A stretch of DNA of 37,296 nucleotides, taken from a virus. The stretch is from the IMG/VR virus record IMGVR_UViG_3300044591_001410, positions 1 through 37,296 of that record; one strand, 5' to 3'. The notes below the pieces were generated by a model that was not told the DNA's origin, did no database searches, and was given only the letters and a program-made list of their open reading frames with translations. A program made the translations under genes and the position numbers. Shown in pieces: positions 27,347 through 37,267 of this stretch. Each line of letters begins with the position of its first letter. Positions within the stretch are counted from its first letter, which is position 1.

Positions 27347-29644
27347 TTAATTGTCAACAAAGAGCGCCCTGCCGGTTCCAGAAGGGCCGCTGCCAGCCGC
27401 GCCGACTTTGACACGCTTATCTACATTTGAACCGCTGATGCGGGCTGTTAGGGTGGCGTAGGTTTCTCCGTCTGTTGACGTTGCCGAAACTGTCAGAGCA
27501 TCCGTAAGCACTTGCCCAGCACTGCCGGTGGGGCGCACCTGCAATTTCACGCCGCCCTGTAATTCAGTTCCCGCCGAGTTAATTAGATTTCCCTTGATTT
27601 GCGCCAATGGTGCATAGTTTTGAAAACCAGCCGCATCAATACCAAACGAAAACGATCCTCCAGCGCCAGCAACGACAGCCCCTTCATTGGATCGTATGTT
27701 CTGCGGAATAAGTGATGCTACTCCGTTCGCAAACGAAATTGCTCTTGGCGCTTGAGTTTTGTAAGCGTTCGGCGTTGGCGAAATAAACCCGCCGTGGATA
27801 TAAACACTATTGCCGGAACTTGTGATGTCAAAATGATGCGAGCCAACAATTCCTCCCATGATGGGATTTTCAATCAAGACGTATCCAGTTCCCCCGACGA
27901 CGACGCTCGATGTTCCGCTGGTAACATTGTTTGTTGAGGGAGTTAGGCGCACGGCCCCAAGAACGTCGCTGCCAATGGACGTAGAAAATGACGACAATAT
28001 CGCAGAGACCGAGTCCGCATTGGCAGTAATATTGTCTGTTCCATTGCCCGTGATGGACAGCAATGATGCTCCATACCCAAAGGCCCAAACAGTGCAGCGC
28101 ACTTGATCGCAGTTATTCAGCGAAGCAACGGTCGCAAATGGCAAAGATGCGCTCGGTGCAATATGGTGAACCGTAAATTCAGCGTTGAATAGCTGATCGG
28201 CCACCATGCCATTTCCTGCGTTGAGGAATCGAATGGATGGCACATTTACAAAAGCGCAGCCAGTTCCGTTGTGCGTCCCAAACTCTAAATGATTGTCGCT
28301 GCCAATACTGTCTACGTCGCCAATATACCAGACGCTGCCCGTAATTGCATAGCACCCGTAAAATTTGACGCCGCTTTGCGAAAATGCCGCGTCAATTAAC
28401 GACACTTCAACATCGGTAAGCCCCTTCCATACCGGCCCCCAGTAGTCAAAGTCACATACCAATCTTTCCAAAGACCCCCAGTTGCCAGCGGCGGGTGCGG
28501 TTCCGTAATCGGCCCACAAGCATTGCGCGACACGCGGCTTACTGAAGTCACTCATTGACCGCTCTGTAACAATGGTTCCCTTGATGGCTTGAGTAAAGGG
28601 GTGAGAGGCGTTTGCCCGTTCAGATGTCCGAACAAGTCTGCCCGCATAAGAATGCGCGTGCAGATCAACACGGAAATTGCGAAGTCCGCGCAGCAGAAAC
28701 ATTTCTTGTCCGCCCGAAGCTGCGACATCCCTTGTTGTTCCGTAGTTGCAGGGGCCAAACGGTTGTGCGGCATTCCATCCGTTAAAAATTCCGCCCTCAT
28801 AAATGCTGGCGCTTAAATGCAAGGCTTCGCCATTTTCTACAGTAATGACGCTTGCGGTGATGGCGTCGGGCGTAATTACGCCTTCAAGCGATATAGTAAT
28901 TCCAACCTTTCCTTGTAGGTTCAACACGCCCGATGTGGCTGCGCGATACCTTCCTGCTGGCAAAACGATGTGTGCGCCGTTTCCAATGGTTGACACCGCA
29001 TAATTAACGGCGGCGACAAGGGCAGGAACAACGTCGGTTCCTACGCCTTGAGCCGTGCAATTTGCAACGGCACCAAAATCTTTGACGTTGATGACGTCAG
29101 CAAAGCGGTCTTGGACGCTGCGGGCGGTGGTTGATCCGGTGGCAATGACGGGGCCAATGGAAAGCGAGGGCAGCGCCTGCCATGACGGGGGCGCGCCGCC
29201 GACACTGGAGAGAATGTGCTGCTGGTTGGTGAGCGGCGGGTTGAGTTCTCCGATCTGGTTGGCCTCCGAAAGCCGGAGGGCGCTGCCAAGTTTGCGGGCG
29301 TTTTGCTGGGAAATCTGGGTGAGCTTGTCCAGCGCACGCTCATGGCTGGCGGCGGGGAAGTCGCCGCCTTCGGCGTAGGTGGTCGTCTGGGTGATTGGTA
29401 CGTCGCGGTAGATGGTGAGCGTGCTGGTCGCGGGGATGGCGACGGAGGTGCGGACGGTGCCTCCGTTGACGTTTCCGGCTCCGGCGTGGTTGGTCAGCGT
29501 GACGACGGTTTCGACTCCGGCGCTGGTCTTGGCGATAGCCTTGAGGTGGGCGTTTTCCAAAAAAACAAACGGGACGGCGTAACTCGTCGAGGTCGAGTTA
29601 TTGCCTGCGTAGGAAATGCGTGATGTATCGCTCTGAACGGCCAT
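27347..29644 (-). CDS. Tail fibre / tailspike protein with T7-gp17-like N-terminus
   Basis: A 765-residue product, MAVQSDTSRISYAGNNSTST. The N-terminal Y.GN.STS.YAVPFVFLEN..L..I and TIYRDVPITQTTTYAEGGDFPAASHERALDKLTQISQQ match the virion-binding domain of T7-type fibres (about residues 1-130). From VINVKDFGAVANC (about 185) the sequence has the pectate-lyase-like beta-helix start (VKDFGA.....D), with many short beta repeats, ending in a C-terminal domain with RISGSNVDKRVKVGA. A depolymerase-type spike is likely. The leader has no Shine-Dalgarno but holds copy j of the dispersed motif. Confidence 0.88.
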   Translation of the reverse strand: MAVQSDTSRISYAGNNSTSTSYAVPFVFLENAHLKAIAKTSAGVETVVTLTNHAGAGNVNGGTVRTSVAIPATSTLTIYRDVPITQTTTYAEGGDFPAASHERALDKLTQISQQNARKLGSALRLSEANQIGELNPPLTNQQHILSSVGGAPPSWQALPSLSIGPVIATGSTTARSVQDRFADVINVKDFGAVANCTAQGVGTDVVPALVAAVNYAVSTIGNGAHIVLPAGRYRAATSGVLNLQGKVGITISLEGVITPDAITASVITVENGEALHLSASIYEGGIFNGWNAAQPFGPCNYGTTRDVAASGGQEMFLLRGLRNFRVDLHAHSYAGRLVRTSERANASHPFTQAIKGTIVTERSMSDFSKPRVAQCLWADYGTAPAAGNWGSLERLVCDFDYWGPVWKGLTDVEVSLIDAAFSQSGVKFYGCYAITGSVWYIGDVDSIGSDNHLEFGTHNGTGCAFVNVPSIRFLNAGNGMVADQLFNAEFTVHHIAPSASLPFATVASLNNCDQVRCTVWAFGYGASLLSITGNGTDNITANADSVSAILSSFSTSIGSDVLGAVRLTPSTNNVTSGTSSVVVGGTGYVLIENPIMGGIVGSHHFDITSSGNSVYIHGGFISPTPNAYKTQAPRAISFANGVASLIPQNIRSNEGAVVAGAGGSFSFGIDAAGFQNYAPLAQIKGNLINSAGTELQGGVKLQVRPTGSAGQVLTDALTVSATSTDGETYATLTARISGSNVDKRVKVGAAGSGPSGTGRALFVDN

Positions 29645-29652
29645 GTTAGTGA

Positions 29653-29664
29653 TTTGACTAAACC
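29653..29664 (-). promoter_or_regulatory. Dispersed 13-bp motif, copy j (tail-fibre leader)
   Basis: Minus strand reads GGTTTAGTCAAA, followed by TCACTAAC and the tail-fibre ATG 9 bp on. Upstream of it, next to the stop of the 2525-codon gene, is AAACTATTGCGCCAC, also found adjacent to copy e. Confidence 0.6.
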
Positions 29665-29689
29665 TTCGTGGTGATGGTGGCGCAATAGT

Positions 29690-32600
29690 TTATTCGTCTT
29701 CTTGCTCGACGCGCCGGTCTTTCCATCCGCCGTCCATTTTGTCCATAATGTCTGGCAGCATGTGTTCCCAACCCTGCACAAGCGGGCGCACAAGGTTCAT
29801 AATGACCGCGGGCGCAGCGAGCGGCGGCGTCACCGCAATGGAGCGCGTGATGTTTGTCCACTCTTTGACCAAGGCGTCGGGGTCGTCGAAGTTGAAGGCG
29901 TCGTCGAGATTGTTGAAAGCCCGAAAGGCGGTGTCCGCGGTGCGGATGAGCGGGTTCTGCGTGGGCGTAAACCATTGGGCCTCGGTTAAGCGCGACAGCA
30001 CAAGGTCGCTGACGCTGCCCAGCAGGAAGTAGCCTTGGAACGGAGCCAGCAGCAGGGCGCGGGCGAAGCCGCCCATAGACCACAAATCCTCGTCCTCATC
30101 GTCGCTGGTCGCATCTCTGAACGCGGTGGCCAGCACATGGGAAACCACGGCCATCATTTCAATGGCCACAATCCGGCGCACATGGGTCTTCCAGTCGCCG
30201 CGTCCGGTGGCCAGTCCGCGGACGGAGTCGGAGATGATGGCCATCTTTAATCGCGGATCGGACATGAAGAGGAAGAACGCTTTGGTAAATGCGTTGCCGC
30301 TGTTTTCGATGTTGGATTTCTGGCCCATCAGCACCGGCTGTCCGTAGCGGTAAACCATTGCTTCGACGGCATCCTTGGCCGCTCGCTCTGCGGAGGTCGG
30401 GTCTATTCCACTGTCCAGCGCGTCCTTGTATGCGGCTTGGTAAACAATTGCGCCAGAGATAGATAGCCCCGCCGAATCAAGGTAGTTCATGGGCATCATG
30501 GACATTTCGGCAACCTTGGCCCCGCGCCGGAACATGGAAACAAACCGCTCAAAGAAAAACCGCGTTTCCGCCGTGGCACCGCCCTCCAAGCGGGTCTGGA
30601 TAATGTCCGTCTTCCACACCTTGCGGACGTTCTGCATGAGGGCGACCGGATCGGACAAGGCAGACCCGATCTGGCGACTGTCGAGCGCCAAGGTAAAGCG
30701 CATCAAGTTGTCGGTCTGCATCATCAGCGACTTGAGGTTGTAGCCCAAAAGCGAAACAGACTGACCGCCAATGACCGCGCCCAGCATGTTGTTGATCCAC
30801 GCGATCTCTCTGCCCTTGTTGCCGCCGCGCTGCTCCATCTGGTCGCCCCACATTTCGGCAGTGCGAAGAACGTCCGCACCCAGACGCTGTCTGATAGACT
30901 CGCGGACGTCGGGGTTGGAAAGTAGCGAGCGGTATTCGCGGGTGACTTCGGCAAAAGCGACCCAGTGCGACTGCATGGCAATGTGGCTCTGCAAAACGGT
31001 CAGCGCGTCTTCCGGTGCGAGCTTGGCGGTGTGGTTGACGCGGGACTTGGCAAAGCTGGGCTGGCCACCGGCTGTCAGCGGCGACCCGTCGAGGCCGACG
31101 TCCTTGACCTCCTTGGAAGAAAGATAGCGGGCCGGAGCGTAGTTTCTGACCATTGGCATGTTCATGCCAAACATGCGGGCGTAGATCGGGTTGGTCAGCG
31201 CGTAGCCAGAACCGTAGATGCGCGACGTCACGCGGAGTATGGCTTGCGCGAACGGGCCGGAGATAAGGTTGTCGAGATCGTCGAAGCTGTCGTCAGTAAA
31301 ACCGTCGGCACGCATCTTTTCCTGCGCGTCCGATTGCTGCCATGTCAGCCATAGCTGCATGGCCTGTGCGCGGCTCATGGTGAGACGCACTTCCTCCCCG
31401 CGGAAGATCACTTGCTTGATCGTGACAAATTCCTTTTTCGTGTCTCGCGGCAACGCTGCCAATTCGTCGGATAACGTCTGGACGTCTTGGTTTGACAAGC
31501 TGCCGCGGTCGGCCAACCCGCGCACAATCTTCTTGGCCAGTTCAATGGAAATCTTGGTGTCCTTGACCTTGCGCCCTTCCATTTTGCGAACGGCGTAGGG
31601 CTGGTTCTCCTTAAATGCGACCAGCGCCTTGCTGGTTGACACGCCTGCCGCTTTAGCCCCTTGGCGTAGGGCGGCAAGAATACTGCGTGTATTCTCCAGT
31701 TCCAGCTTGGCCTCGTCGATCTGCGCCCGCTGCATTTTCTTGGACAACTCGGCGGCAACCTCGTCGCCAAAAAGGTAAGGAGCAAACTGCTCAAAACTTT
31801 TGTGGTCGAGGTCGAAGGCGTTGACCGCTTGCAAAAAGCGTTGCAGCGCGGACTTGTTTTCAAAACGTCCAAAGTCGGTTGGCTTGCCCAAGAACGAAAT
31901 GACCTTGGCGGCACGCTCGCGGTTCTCTTGAATGCGGGCAGCTTCCTTGATTTGCCACGCCTCGCGCCCCGCCTTGAGTTGCGTCTGCAACCACTCCAGA
32001 CCGTAAGCCAGCGTCTCGGACGGACGACTCTTCAAGTCGCCAAACGTGTTGACGATTGTCCACTCTTCGGAAAGTTCGGAAATGCGCTTCTGGCTATCGG
32101 CGGTCGCCTCGGTGCTGGTGATCTGTGCCTCAATTGCGGCCAACCTTTCCGCGGTCTTCTCGTCGTCGAGCAGTGACGAGCGGTAGACCATGTCGGCAAA
32201 CTTCTGCGTCTCGGCCCCCAGCGTGCTGCGCTTGACCCCGCTCTGACCGGCTTTGGGACGCGACTTGTCCAGCGCATCGAAGATGCGCTCCATGAGGTCG
32301 CGCTTGTAGTAACGCTCCAGTTCGCGGTCGATTTTCTTGAGCCGGTCGATAAGGAAGTTGGCGATGGTTTTGTCCCTGCGCTCGTCGGTGGTGTTGGGCA
32401 CCGTGCTGTAGCCTTCCGGCAGTGCCGTGTTTTTCTGCGCCTGCCCAATATTCTGACCCTCGCGCATCCACGCGCTGATGATTGCGCCCGCGGGGTTCTT
32501 GGCCTCGCTGACTTTCTGGTCGCCTTTGTAGACGTCTACCGGCGCAATGCTGGCGAGGTTGGTGTAGCCCCCTACCCGCCCGCGGACTTCCGGCGGCAGC

Positions 32601-35600
32601 ACTTTGAGGATGTAGTCGAGAAACCCAAGGTCGTTGAGGATGCGCGTGCGGTCGAAGTCCTGCGGCAACATATCGCCGCGCATGGACTGCATGATCGGCT
32701 TGTTGCGCTCCAAGGCCGCGGCAAGGCGTTCTTTTAGCGCGGCATACTGCGAGATGCGCTCGGAGGGACTGCGGGCGAGACGATCCATCGCCGCCTGCAC
32801 GCGGTCGATTTCGCGCTGGGTGGAGATGGAGTAGTTCGCTGGAGGAAACCGCACAGACGGCGGAACAATGTTTCCCTGCGCGTCGTAAAGAACTACGGGG
32901 TCAAGCAAATCTGGAGCGTTCTCCCAGTAAGGCGTTTCTGACTCTTCAAAGTCACTACCGTCATAACCAATACGAGGATCGTTGTCGTCGGTGATATCGC
33001 TTAATGGTATTTCGCGGATGACGCGCACGTTGCCGGTCTGGAGCAGCGCCTCTTCGTCTGACCCCAAATCGTCTAACTGTTGACCAACAACTTCGTATGC
33101 TTTTCTTCCGCCGCTGTCGGCCTCGCTCACTCCTCCGCTGCGTATAACATACTTGCCAGTTTTCGGGTCTTTCCACGCTGCATACACAGACACTCCGGCC
33201 TCTTGTCCAATGCGTTCAGCGCCACTGAATATGCCAGACGGCGCGTCGGTTGGCGGCAGGCCAAAGCGCACAAACGTGGCTGGGAACATTTTCCACCCGC
33301 CAGAAGGGTTGTTAATGTCAGCGAGATAAACGACTGGAATACCAGAATAGCCAAGCACCGATCCAAGGATTCGCTTGGCACCCTCCAAATCGCCCTCTGC
33401 TACGCGCTGCAAGTATTCAGCATCATCAAGCAATGCCATCCCGCGATCATCCCGCATTTCGCCGCCGGATGCGATGGAGTAGTTGATGTTGGGATTCGTA
33501 GGATCAAACGTCCCGCGGTTTCCGGTGGCGGATTTGACTTGTGTCTCGACAAAAGGAATCCAGACGTCGTGCTTCTCGCCGCCATACTTTCCGCCAAGGT
33601 CATGGATGCCGTCGTATCCAAGCATGGCCAGCGTCTCGGTCGCCCAGTCGGGGATGCGCGTCCATGCCATCGTCGATCCTGTTTCCATGTCGTAGCGGAG
33701 CGCCTCCAGCCAGTCCTTGCCGCTGATGGTGTTTTTGTCCCATGCGTCGGCATTGCCTCCCGCTGACCGCTTGGCCCGCTTGCGCTTTCCGGCCTGCTCC
33801 AAAGCGGCGAACACATCAGCGGGGATGTTGGATGTGTTGAGCGGGTTCTTGATCGAAAGATAAACCGGATAGACCGCGGAGCGGACGGCAAAAGGCGAGT
33901 CGTAGGTGACGCGACCCATATCCATCCCAGCGGCTTCCAACACTTGCATAAACTCTTCTTCGCGGTTGAAGAGTGAGCCACTGGTGAGCCACGTTTCGAC
34001 AAGCGCCCGCAAGGCGTTACCGCGTGCCTGCCGTAGCTCGTAGTCAATAGAGTCGCGGCCCATGATGCTGGACGAGTTGCTGACAATCGGCCCAGTCGCC
34101 TCATCGGCGTTTTCGTAGCCGACGGTGTAGATGCGCTGACGGATTGTTTCGCGCTCGGCTTCGGACAGCGACCACCATGCGCGGTCAATATCCACCGCGG
34201 AGCGCATGCCCTTGCCCTTGTATTTGAACCAACCGGCGTAATCGTTGGGCAGTTCCAGCGAGGTGTCGGATTTGCCTTTGGCGTAGGATGATCCGATCTC
34301 TGGGTTGGCGGTGAAAAACGCCATTGGGCCAGAGGTGGCGCGGGACTTGCGGAAGCGGCTACCAATCCGGTCGGGGCGTTGTGTGCCGTGGTAGACAACT
34401 TTCGGCCTTCCGTTTTCATCGACAACCTTCGACGCATTGGCCGGATCGTTCTCCCAGTCGCCAAACCAGTCTTTGAAGGATTGAAGGCCAATCGAATAAT
34501 TCGCCGTCTCCGGCGCAACCTCCTGCGCGGTTTTTTCGCGGGAGCGGTCTACGACGGTCTGGTCGGCTACGCCGGTTGTCTCGGCAAGGAACGCCTCAAA
34601 CTCGGAGGGCAGCGCACCGGCATCAAAGGCTTCGCGCAGTGCCTTGCCGCGCTTCAGCACTTCGACAAAGACTTGGATCATGCGCTTGATGTAGGCGACA
34701 AACTCTTGCGGCAGACTCATCTCGACGTCCGCGCTGATGCGCTCGTTTTCAAAGGCTTCCTGCACCACGGCCATTGACTCGACGATGTCGGTCATGTCGG
34801 CGCGGGGCAGCGCGATGTCCACGCCCTTCTCGGCAAAGACGCGCTCGGACTGCTCCAGCCATCCGCGCAGCATTGATTCATCAGCCCGCCCATTGGCCAC
34901 AGCCACGCGGACGGCGGTATGGTGCATCTCTTCGCGGGCGGCGCGAACATCGCTGTTCGGGTTAAGCGCGATGACGGATTGGAAAACCATCTCGCCCACT
35001 TGCTCGACGCTGGCTTCGCCAAGGATAAAGATTTTGTCGTAGGGCGTTCCGGCGTAAGGCGACTGCGCGATGCGGCGGTGCAGTTCTTCAATGCCCTGCT
35101 TGTTGCCCGCCTTCTCCAACATCTCCAACTTCTGCTGCGCGGTGATCTGGTTTTCGCCTTCTCGGATCACGCGCCGCTCGTTGGCTTGGCGCTTGGGATC
35201 TTCGGCCAACCACCACTCTTTGAGCGTTTGCGCCTCTTGCTTGGTGTCGGCAAACCGCTGCCTCTCGACCATAAGTTCTTTTTCCACCACCTCGCGGGAC
35301 GCGGAAAGCAGCGCCTGCTCGGCTGTGGTCTGGTCGGTTGAAGCGGCCAGCGTTTGGCCGTCGGGCGAGACAACAACGTATTCGGCACCGCGGCGCTCCA
35401 GCTTGGGCATGTCTGGCGACTGTTGCTGCTGGCGCACGGCAACCACCTCGTCCACCACGCGCTGGGCCGCGGCTTTGGCCTCTTCGGGGGTGCGTTTGGC
35501 GTATTCTTCGCGGAAGATGGCTTGCGCTTCTTCCGTTGTGGCCGCGCCCAACACTCGGTCGGTGGCGGCTTCGCTCAACACCTTCATCAGCGTCGGCTTG

Positions 35601-37267
35601 TCTTTTAGGTAGGCATCGCCGCGTTTGATTTCTTGGTGCCGGATGACGCCCGCGCCCAAAAGCGACAACGGCAGCAGGGCGACAAACTGAACAAGCAGTT
35701 CACGATCCAGATTCTGGTACCACTTCTCCCAGTCGTAGGACGGAATGTCTGCGCCAAGGGCCGACGCAATGGATTGGCCCAGCGGATAAACGCGCTCCTG
35801 TGCAAACTCCTGCACGTTTTGCTCGGCTATCATGCCGCCGCCGCGCCACATGATGCGGTAGACGTTCTTCTGGTTCGGGTGAACGAGACGCTCGACCAAT
35901 CTGCCAAAGATGGGCAAGCGCCCCATGATGGTGTTGAGCTTGAGCCGCTCCAATCCGGCGGCGACCGGCGCTCCAATGGCTGCAACCAGCGCGACATCGT
36001 TCGGATCGGCGTCGGGGTACTCGACCATCATCTGGTCGTAAAACTTGCTGTAAAGGGCCGCGGCGACCCCAAAAACGCCCGCCACAGGAACGGCGGCGGC
36101 GGCGGTGTAGGGAACGCTGCGGGCGGCTCCGTAAAGACCCTCCTCCACCCAAGACGGAAGCATGGTCACTGTCTTGATGGGATCGATCTGGGTTTCGGCC
36201 AGTTCGCGCAGTTCGCGCTGAACCATAAGGACGCCAACTTGTTGTTCGGCGTCTTGGATGGCCTGCTCGCGCTCCTCCGGCGTGATGGGCGTTTCGCCCG
36301 CCGCACTGTAGGCGACCGCACCATCCAAGCCGACGCCTTTGAAAACCGGCTGTTCGCTTTTCAGCAGACGCAAGTTGCCGCGGAGGGTTTGCTCTTTGGT
36401 GTTTCGCGGGATGCGCTCGCTAAAATCGGTTGTGCCGCGGCCAATGGATTCAGCCATTTGATACCAAAAGCCTTTGTCGATCTGCTGAAGCTGCCCGAAA
36501 CTTCCCGCCAGTTGCATGATGGCTCGGCGCTGGTTGGTGGGTAGCTTGGCCAAGCGGCCCGCAAGGTCGGCCATTTCCGGCGCACCGAAGCCCGCGGACT
36601 CGCCGCTGTATTGGCGCAAGGCGTTAAAGATGTAGCGGGCTTCCGGTGCAAACTGCGCTTGCGAGGCGCGGATCTGCTTGTCGAGTTGCTCGGCCTTTTC
36701 CCACAGACGCGACTTCTCTTCTTCGTCAAACAAATCACCCGCCGCCTCAATGTCCTTGGCCACGCTTTCGACAAACGGGGTGTCGCCGCCGGAAAACGCA
36801 TCTTCCAAGCTGCGGCGCATGACGCTTTCTTCGATCATGCGAGCCGCGGCCTGCTTCTCGTTGCTGCGCTCAAATTGCCCCTTCTGCCAGTCAAACATCT
36901 CGCGGGCGCTGGCCGTCTGCTTGCCCAAAACCGTCTTGGCAAAGCCGTCTTTCTCCGCATCGAAGATCGACCGCATGTCGTCGAGCGGCACCTTGCGGGT
37001 GTCGGCCAAGTAGCCGATCATCGCTTGCCGGTAGACGTAGTCGTCGCCATGCAGGCTGACCTTTGCGCCCTCGGTCATGCCTTTCTGCTTGGCGATGGAG
37101 TCGAAGTAGTTTTGGTCGGTGAAGACCTTGTTCCAGTGGCCCAGATCAACGTAGGGCGCGTTGTAGCCGCTGCGGCGACTCGGAGGCGCTCCGGCGCTGG
37201 GGTCGGTGTAAGTCCGCGCCTGCTGGGCTTCCTTGGACTGCGGGGTGGCGGCGAAGGAAATACTCAT
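29690..37267 (-). CDS. Giant polyvalent virion protein with ADP-ribosyltransferase-like domain
   Basis: A 2525-residue product, MSISFAATPQSKEAQQARTY. Recognisable parts: hydrophobic segments near residues 388-412, 424-443 and 522-543, as in proteins injected through the envelope; a helical region with REEMHH near 777, perhaps a degraded metallopeptidase motif; an ART-PolyVal-like domain (923-1260), with KVVYHGTQ near 958 and FFTANPEIGSSYA near 985, matching H-Y-type ADP-ribosyltransferases; a second domain (1261-1478); a long helical part; and a C-terminal unit from about 2030 with NPIYARMFGMNMPMVRNYAPARY. The tetrapeptide NYSI marks three domain borders (923, 1261, 1478). It would be an internal virion protein ejected into the host. 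The start overlaps the upstream stop (ATGA). Confidence 0.85.
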   Translation of the reverse strand: MSISFAATPQSKEAQQARTYTDPSAGAPPSRRSGYNAPYVDLGHWNKVFTDQNYFDSIAKQKGMTEGAKVSLHGDDYVYRQAMIGYLADTRKVPLDDMRSIFDAEKDGFAKTVLGKQTASAREMFDWQKGQFERSNEKQAAARMIEESVMRRSLEDAFSGGDTPFVESVAKDIEAAGDLFDEEEKSRLWEKAEQLDKQIRASQAQFAPEARYIFNALRQYSGESAGFGAPEMADLAGRLAKLPTNQRRAIMQLAGSFGQLQQIDKGFWYQMAESIGRGTTDFSERIPRNTKEQTLRGNLRLLKSEQPVFKGVGLDGAVAYSAAGETPITPEEREQAIQDAEQQVGVLMVQRELRELAETQIDPIKTVTMLPSWVEEGLYGAARSVPYTAAAAVPVAGVFGVAAALYSKFYDQMMVEYPDADPNDVALVAAIGAPVAAGLERLKLNTIMGRLPIFGRLVERLVHPNQKNVYRIMWRGGGMIAEQNVQEFAQERVYPLGQSIASALGADIPSYDWEKWYQNLDRELLVQFVALLPLSLLGAGVIRHQEIKRGDAYLKDKPTLMKVLSEAATDRVLGAATTEEAQAIFREEYAKRTPEEAKAAAQRVVDEVVAVRQQQQSPDMPKLERRGAEYVVVSPDGQTLAASTDQTTAEQALLSASREVVEKELMVERQRFADTKQEAQTLKEWWLAEDPKRQANERRVIREGENQITAQQKLEMLEKAGNKQGIEELHRRIAQSPYAGTPYDKIFILGEASVEQVGEMVFQSVIALNPNSDVRAAREEMHHTAVRVAVANGRADESMLRGWLEQSERVFAEKGVDIALPRADMTDIVESMAVVQEAFENERISADVEMSLPQEFVAYIKRMIQVFVEVLKRGKALREAFDAGALPSEFEAFLAETTGVADQTVVDRSREKTAQEVAPETANYSIGLQSFKDWFGDWENDPANASKVVDENGRPKVVYHGTQRPDRIGSRFRKSRATSGPMAFFTANPEIGSSYAKGKSDTSLELPNDYAGWFKYKGKGMRSAVDIDRAWWSLSEAERETIRQRIYTVGYENADEATGPIVSNSSSIMGRDSIDYELRQARGNALRALVETWLTSGSLFNREEEFMQVLEAAGMDMGRVTYDSPFAVRSAVYPVYLSIKNPLNTSNIPADVFAALEQAGKRKRAKRSAGGNADAWDKNTISGKDWLEALRYDMETGSTMAWTRIPDWATETLAMLGYDGIHDLGGKYGGEKHDVWIPFVETQVKSATGNRGTFDPTNPNINYSIASGGEMRDDRGMALLDDAEYLQRVAEGDLEGAKRILGSVLGYSGIPVVYLADINNPSGGWKMFPATFVRFGLPPTDAPSGIFSGAERIGQEAGVSVYAAWKDPKTGKYVIRSGGVSEADSGGRKAYEVVGQQLDDLGSDEEALLQTGNVRVIREIPLSDITDDNDPRIGYDGSDFEESETPYWENAPDLLDPVVLYDAQGNIVPPSVRFPPANYSISTQREIDRVQAAMDRLARSPSERISQYAALKERLAAALERNKPIMQSMRGDMLPQDFDRTRILNDLGFLDYILKVLPPEVRGRVGGYTNLASIAPVDVYKGDQKVSEAKNPAGAIISAWMREGQNIGQAQKNTALPEGYSTVPNTTDERRDKTIANFLIDRLKKIDRELERYYKRDLMERIFDALDKSRPKAGQSGVKRSTLGAETQKFADMVYRSSLLDDEKTAERLAAIEAQITSTEATADSQKRISELSEEWTIVNTFGDLKSRPSETLAYGLEWLQTQLKAGREAWQIKEAARIQENRERAAKVISFLGKPTDFGRFENKSALQRFLQAVNAFDLDHKSFEQFAPYLFGDEVAAELSKKMQRAQIDEAKLELENTRSILAALRQGAKAAGVSTSKALVAFKENQPYAVRKMEGRKVKDTKISIELAKKIVRGLADRGSLSNQDVQTLSDELAALPRDTKKEFVTIKQVIFRGEEVRLTMSRAQAMQLWLTWQQSDAQEKMRADGFTDDSFDDLDNLISGPFAQAILRVTSRIYGSGYALTNPIYARMFGMNMPMVRNYAPARYLSSKEVKDVGLDGSPLTAGGQPSFAKSRVNHTAKLAPEDALTVLQSHIAMQSHWVAFAEVTREYRSLLSNPDVRESIRQRLGADVLRTAEMWGDQMEQRGGNKGREIAWINNMLGAVIGGQSVSLLGYNLKSLMMQTDNLMRFTLALDSRQIGSALSDPVALMQNVRKVWKTDIIQTRLEGGATAETRFFFERFVSMFRRGAKVAEMSMMPMNYLDSAGLSISGAIVYQAAYKDALDSGIDPTSAERAAKDAVEAMVYRYGQPVLMGQKSNIENSGNAFTKAFFLFMSDPRLKMAIISDSVRGLATGRGDWKTHVRRIVAIEMMAVVSHVLATAFRDATSDDEDEDLWSMGGFARALLLAPFQGYFLLGSVSDLVLSRLTEAQWFTPTQNPLIRTADTAFRAFNNLDDAFNFDDPDALVKEWTNITRSIAVTPPLAAPAVIMNLVRPLVQGWEHMLPDIMDKMDGGWKDRRVEQEDE

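Noticed and set aside
28552-28816. Overlapping small frames on both strands inside the tail-fibre gene
   Set aside because: They lie within the clear beta-helix coding frame and have no ribosome-binding site or recognisable motif.
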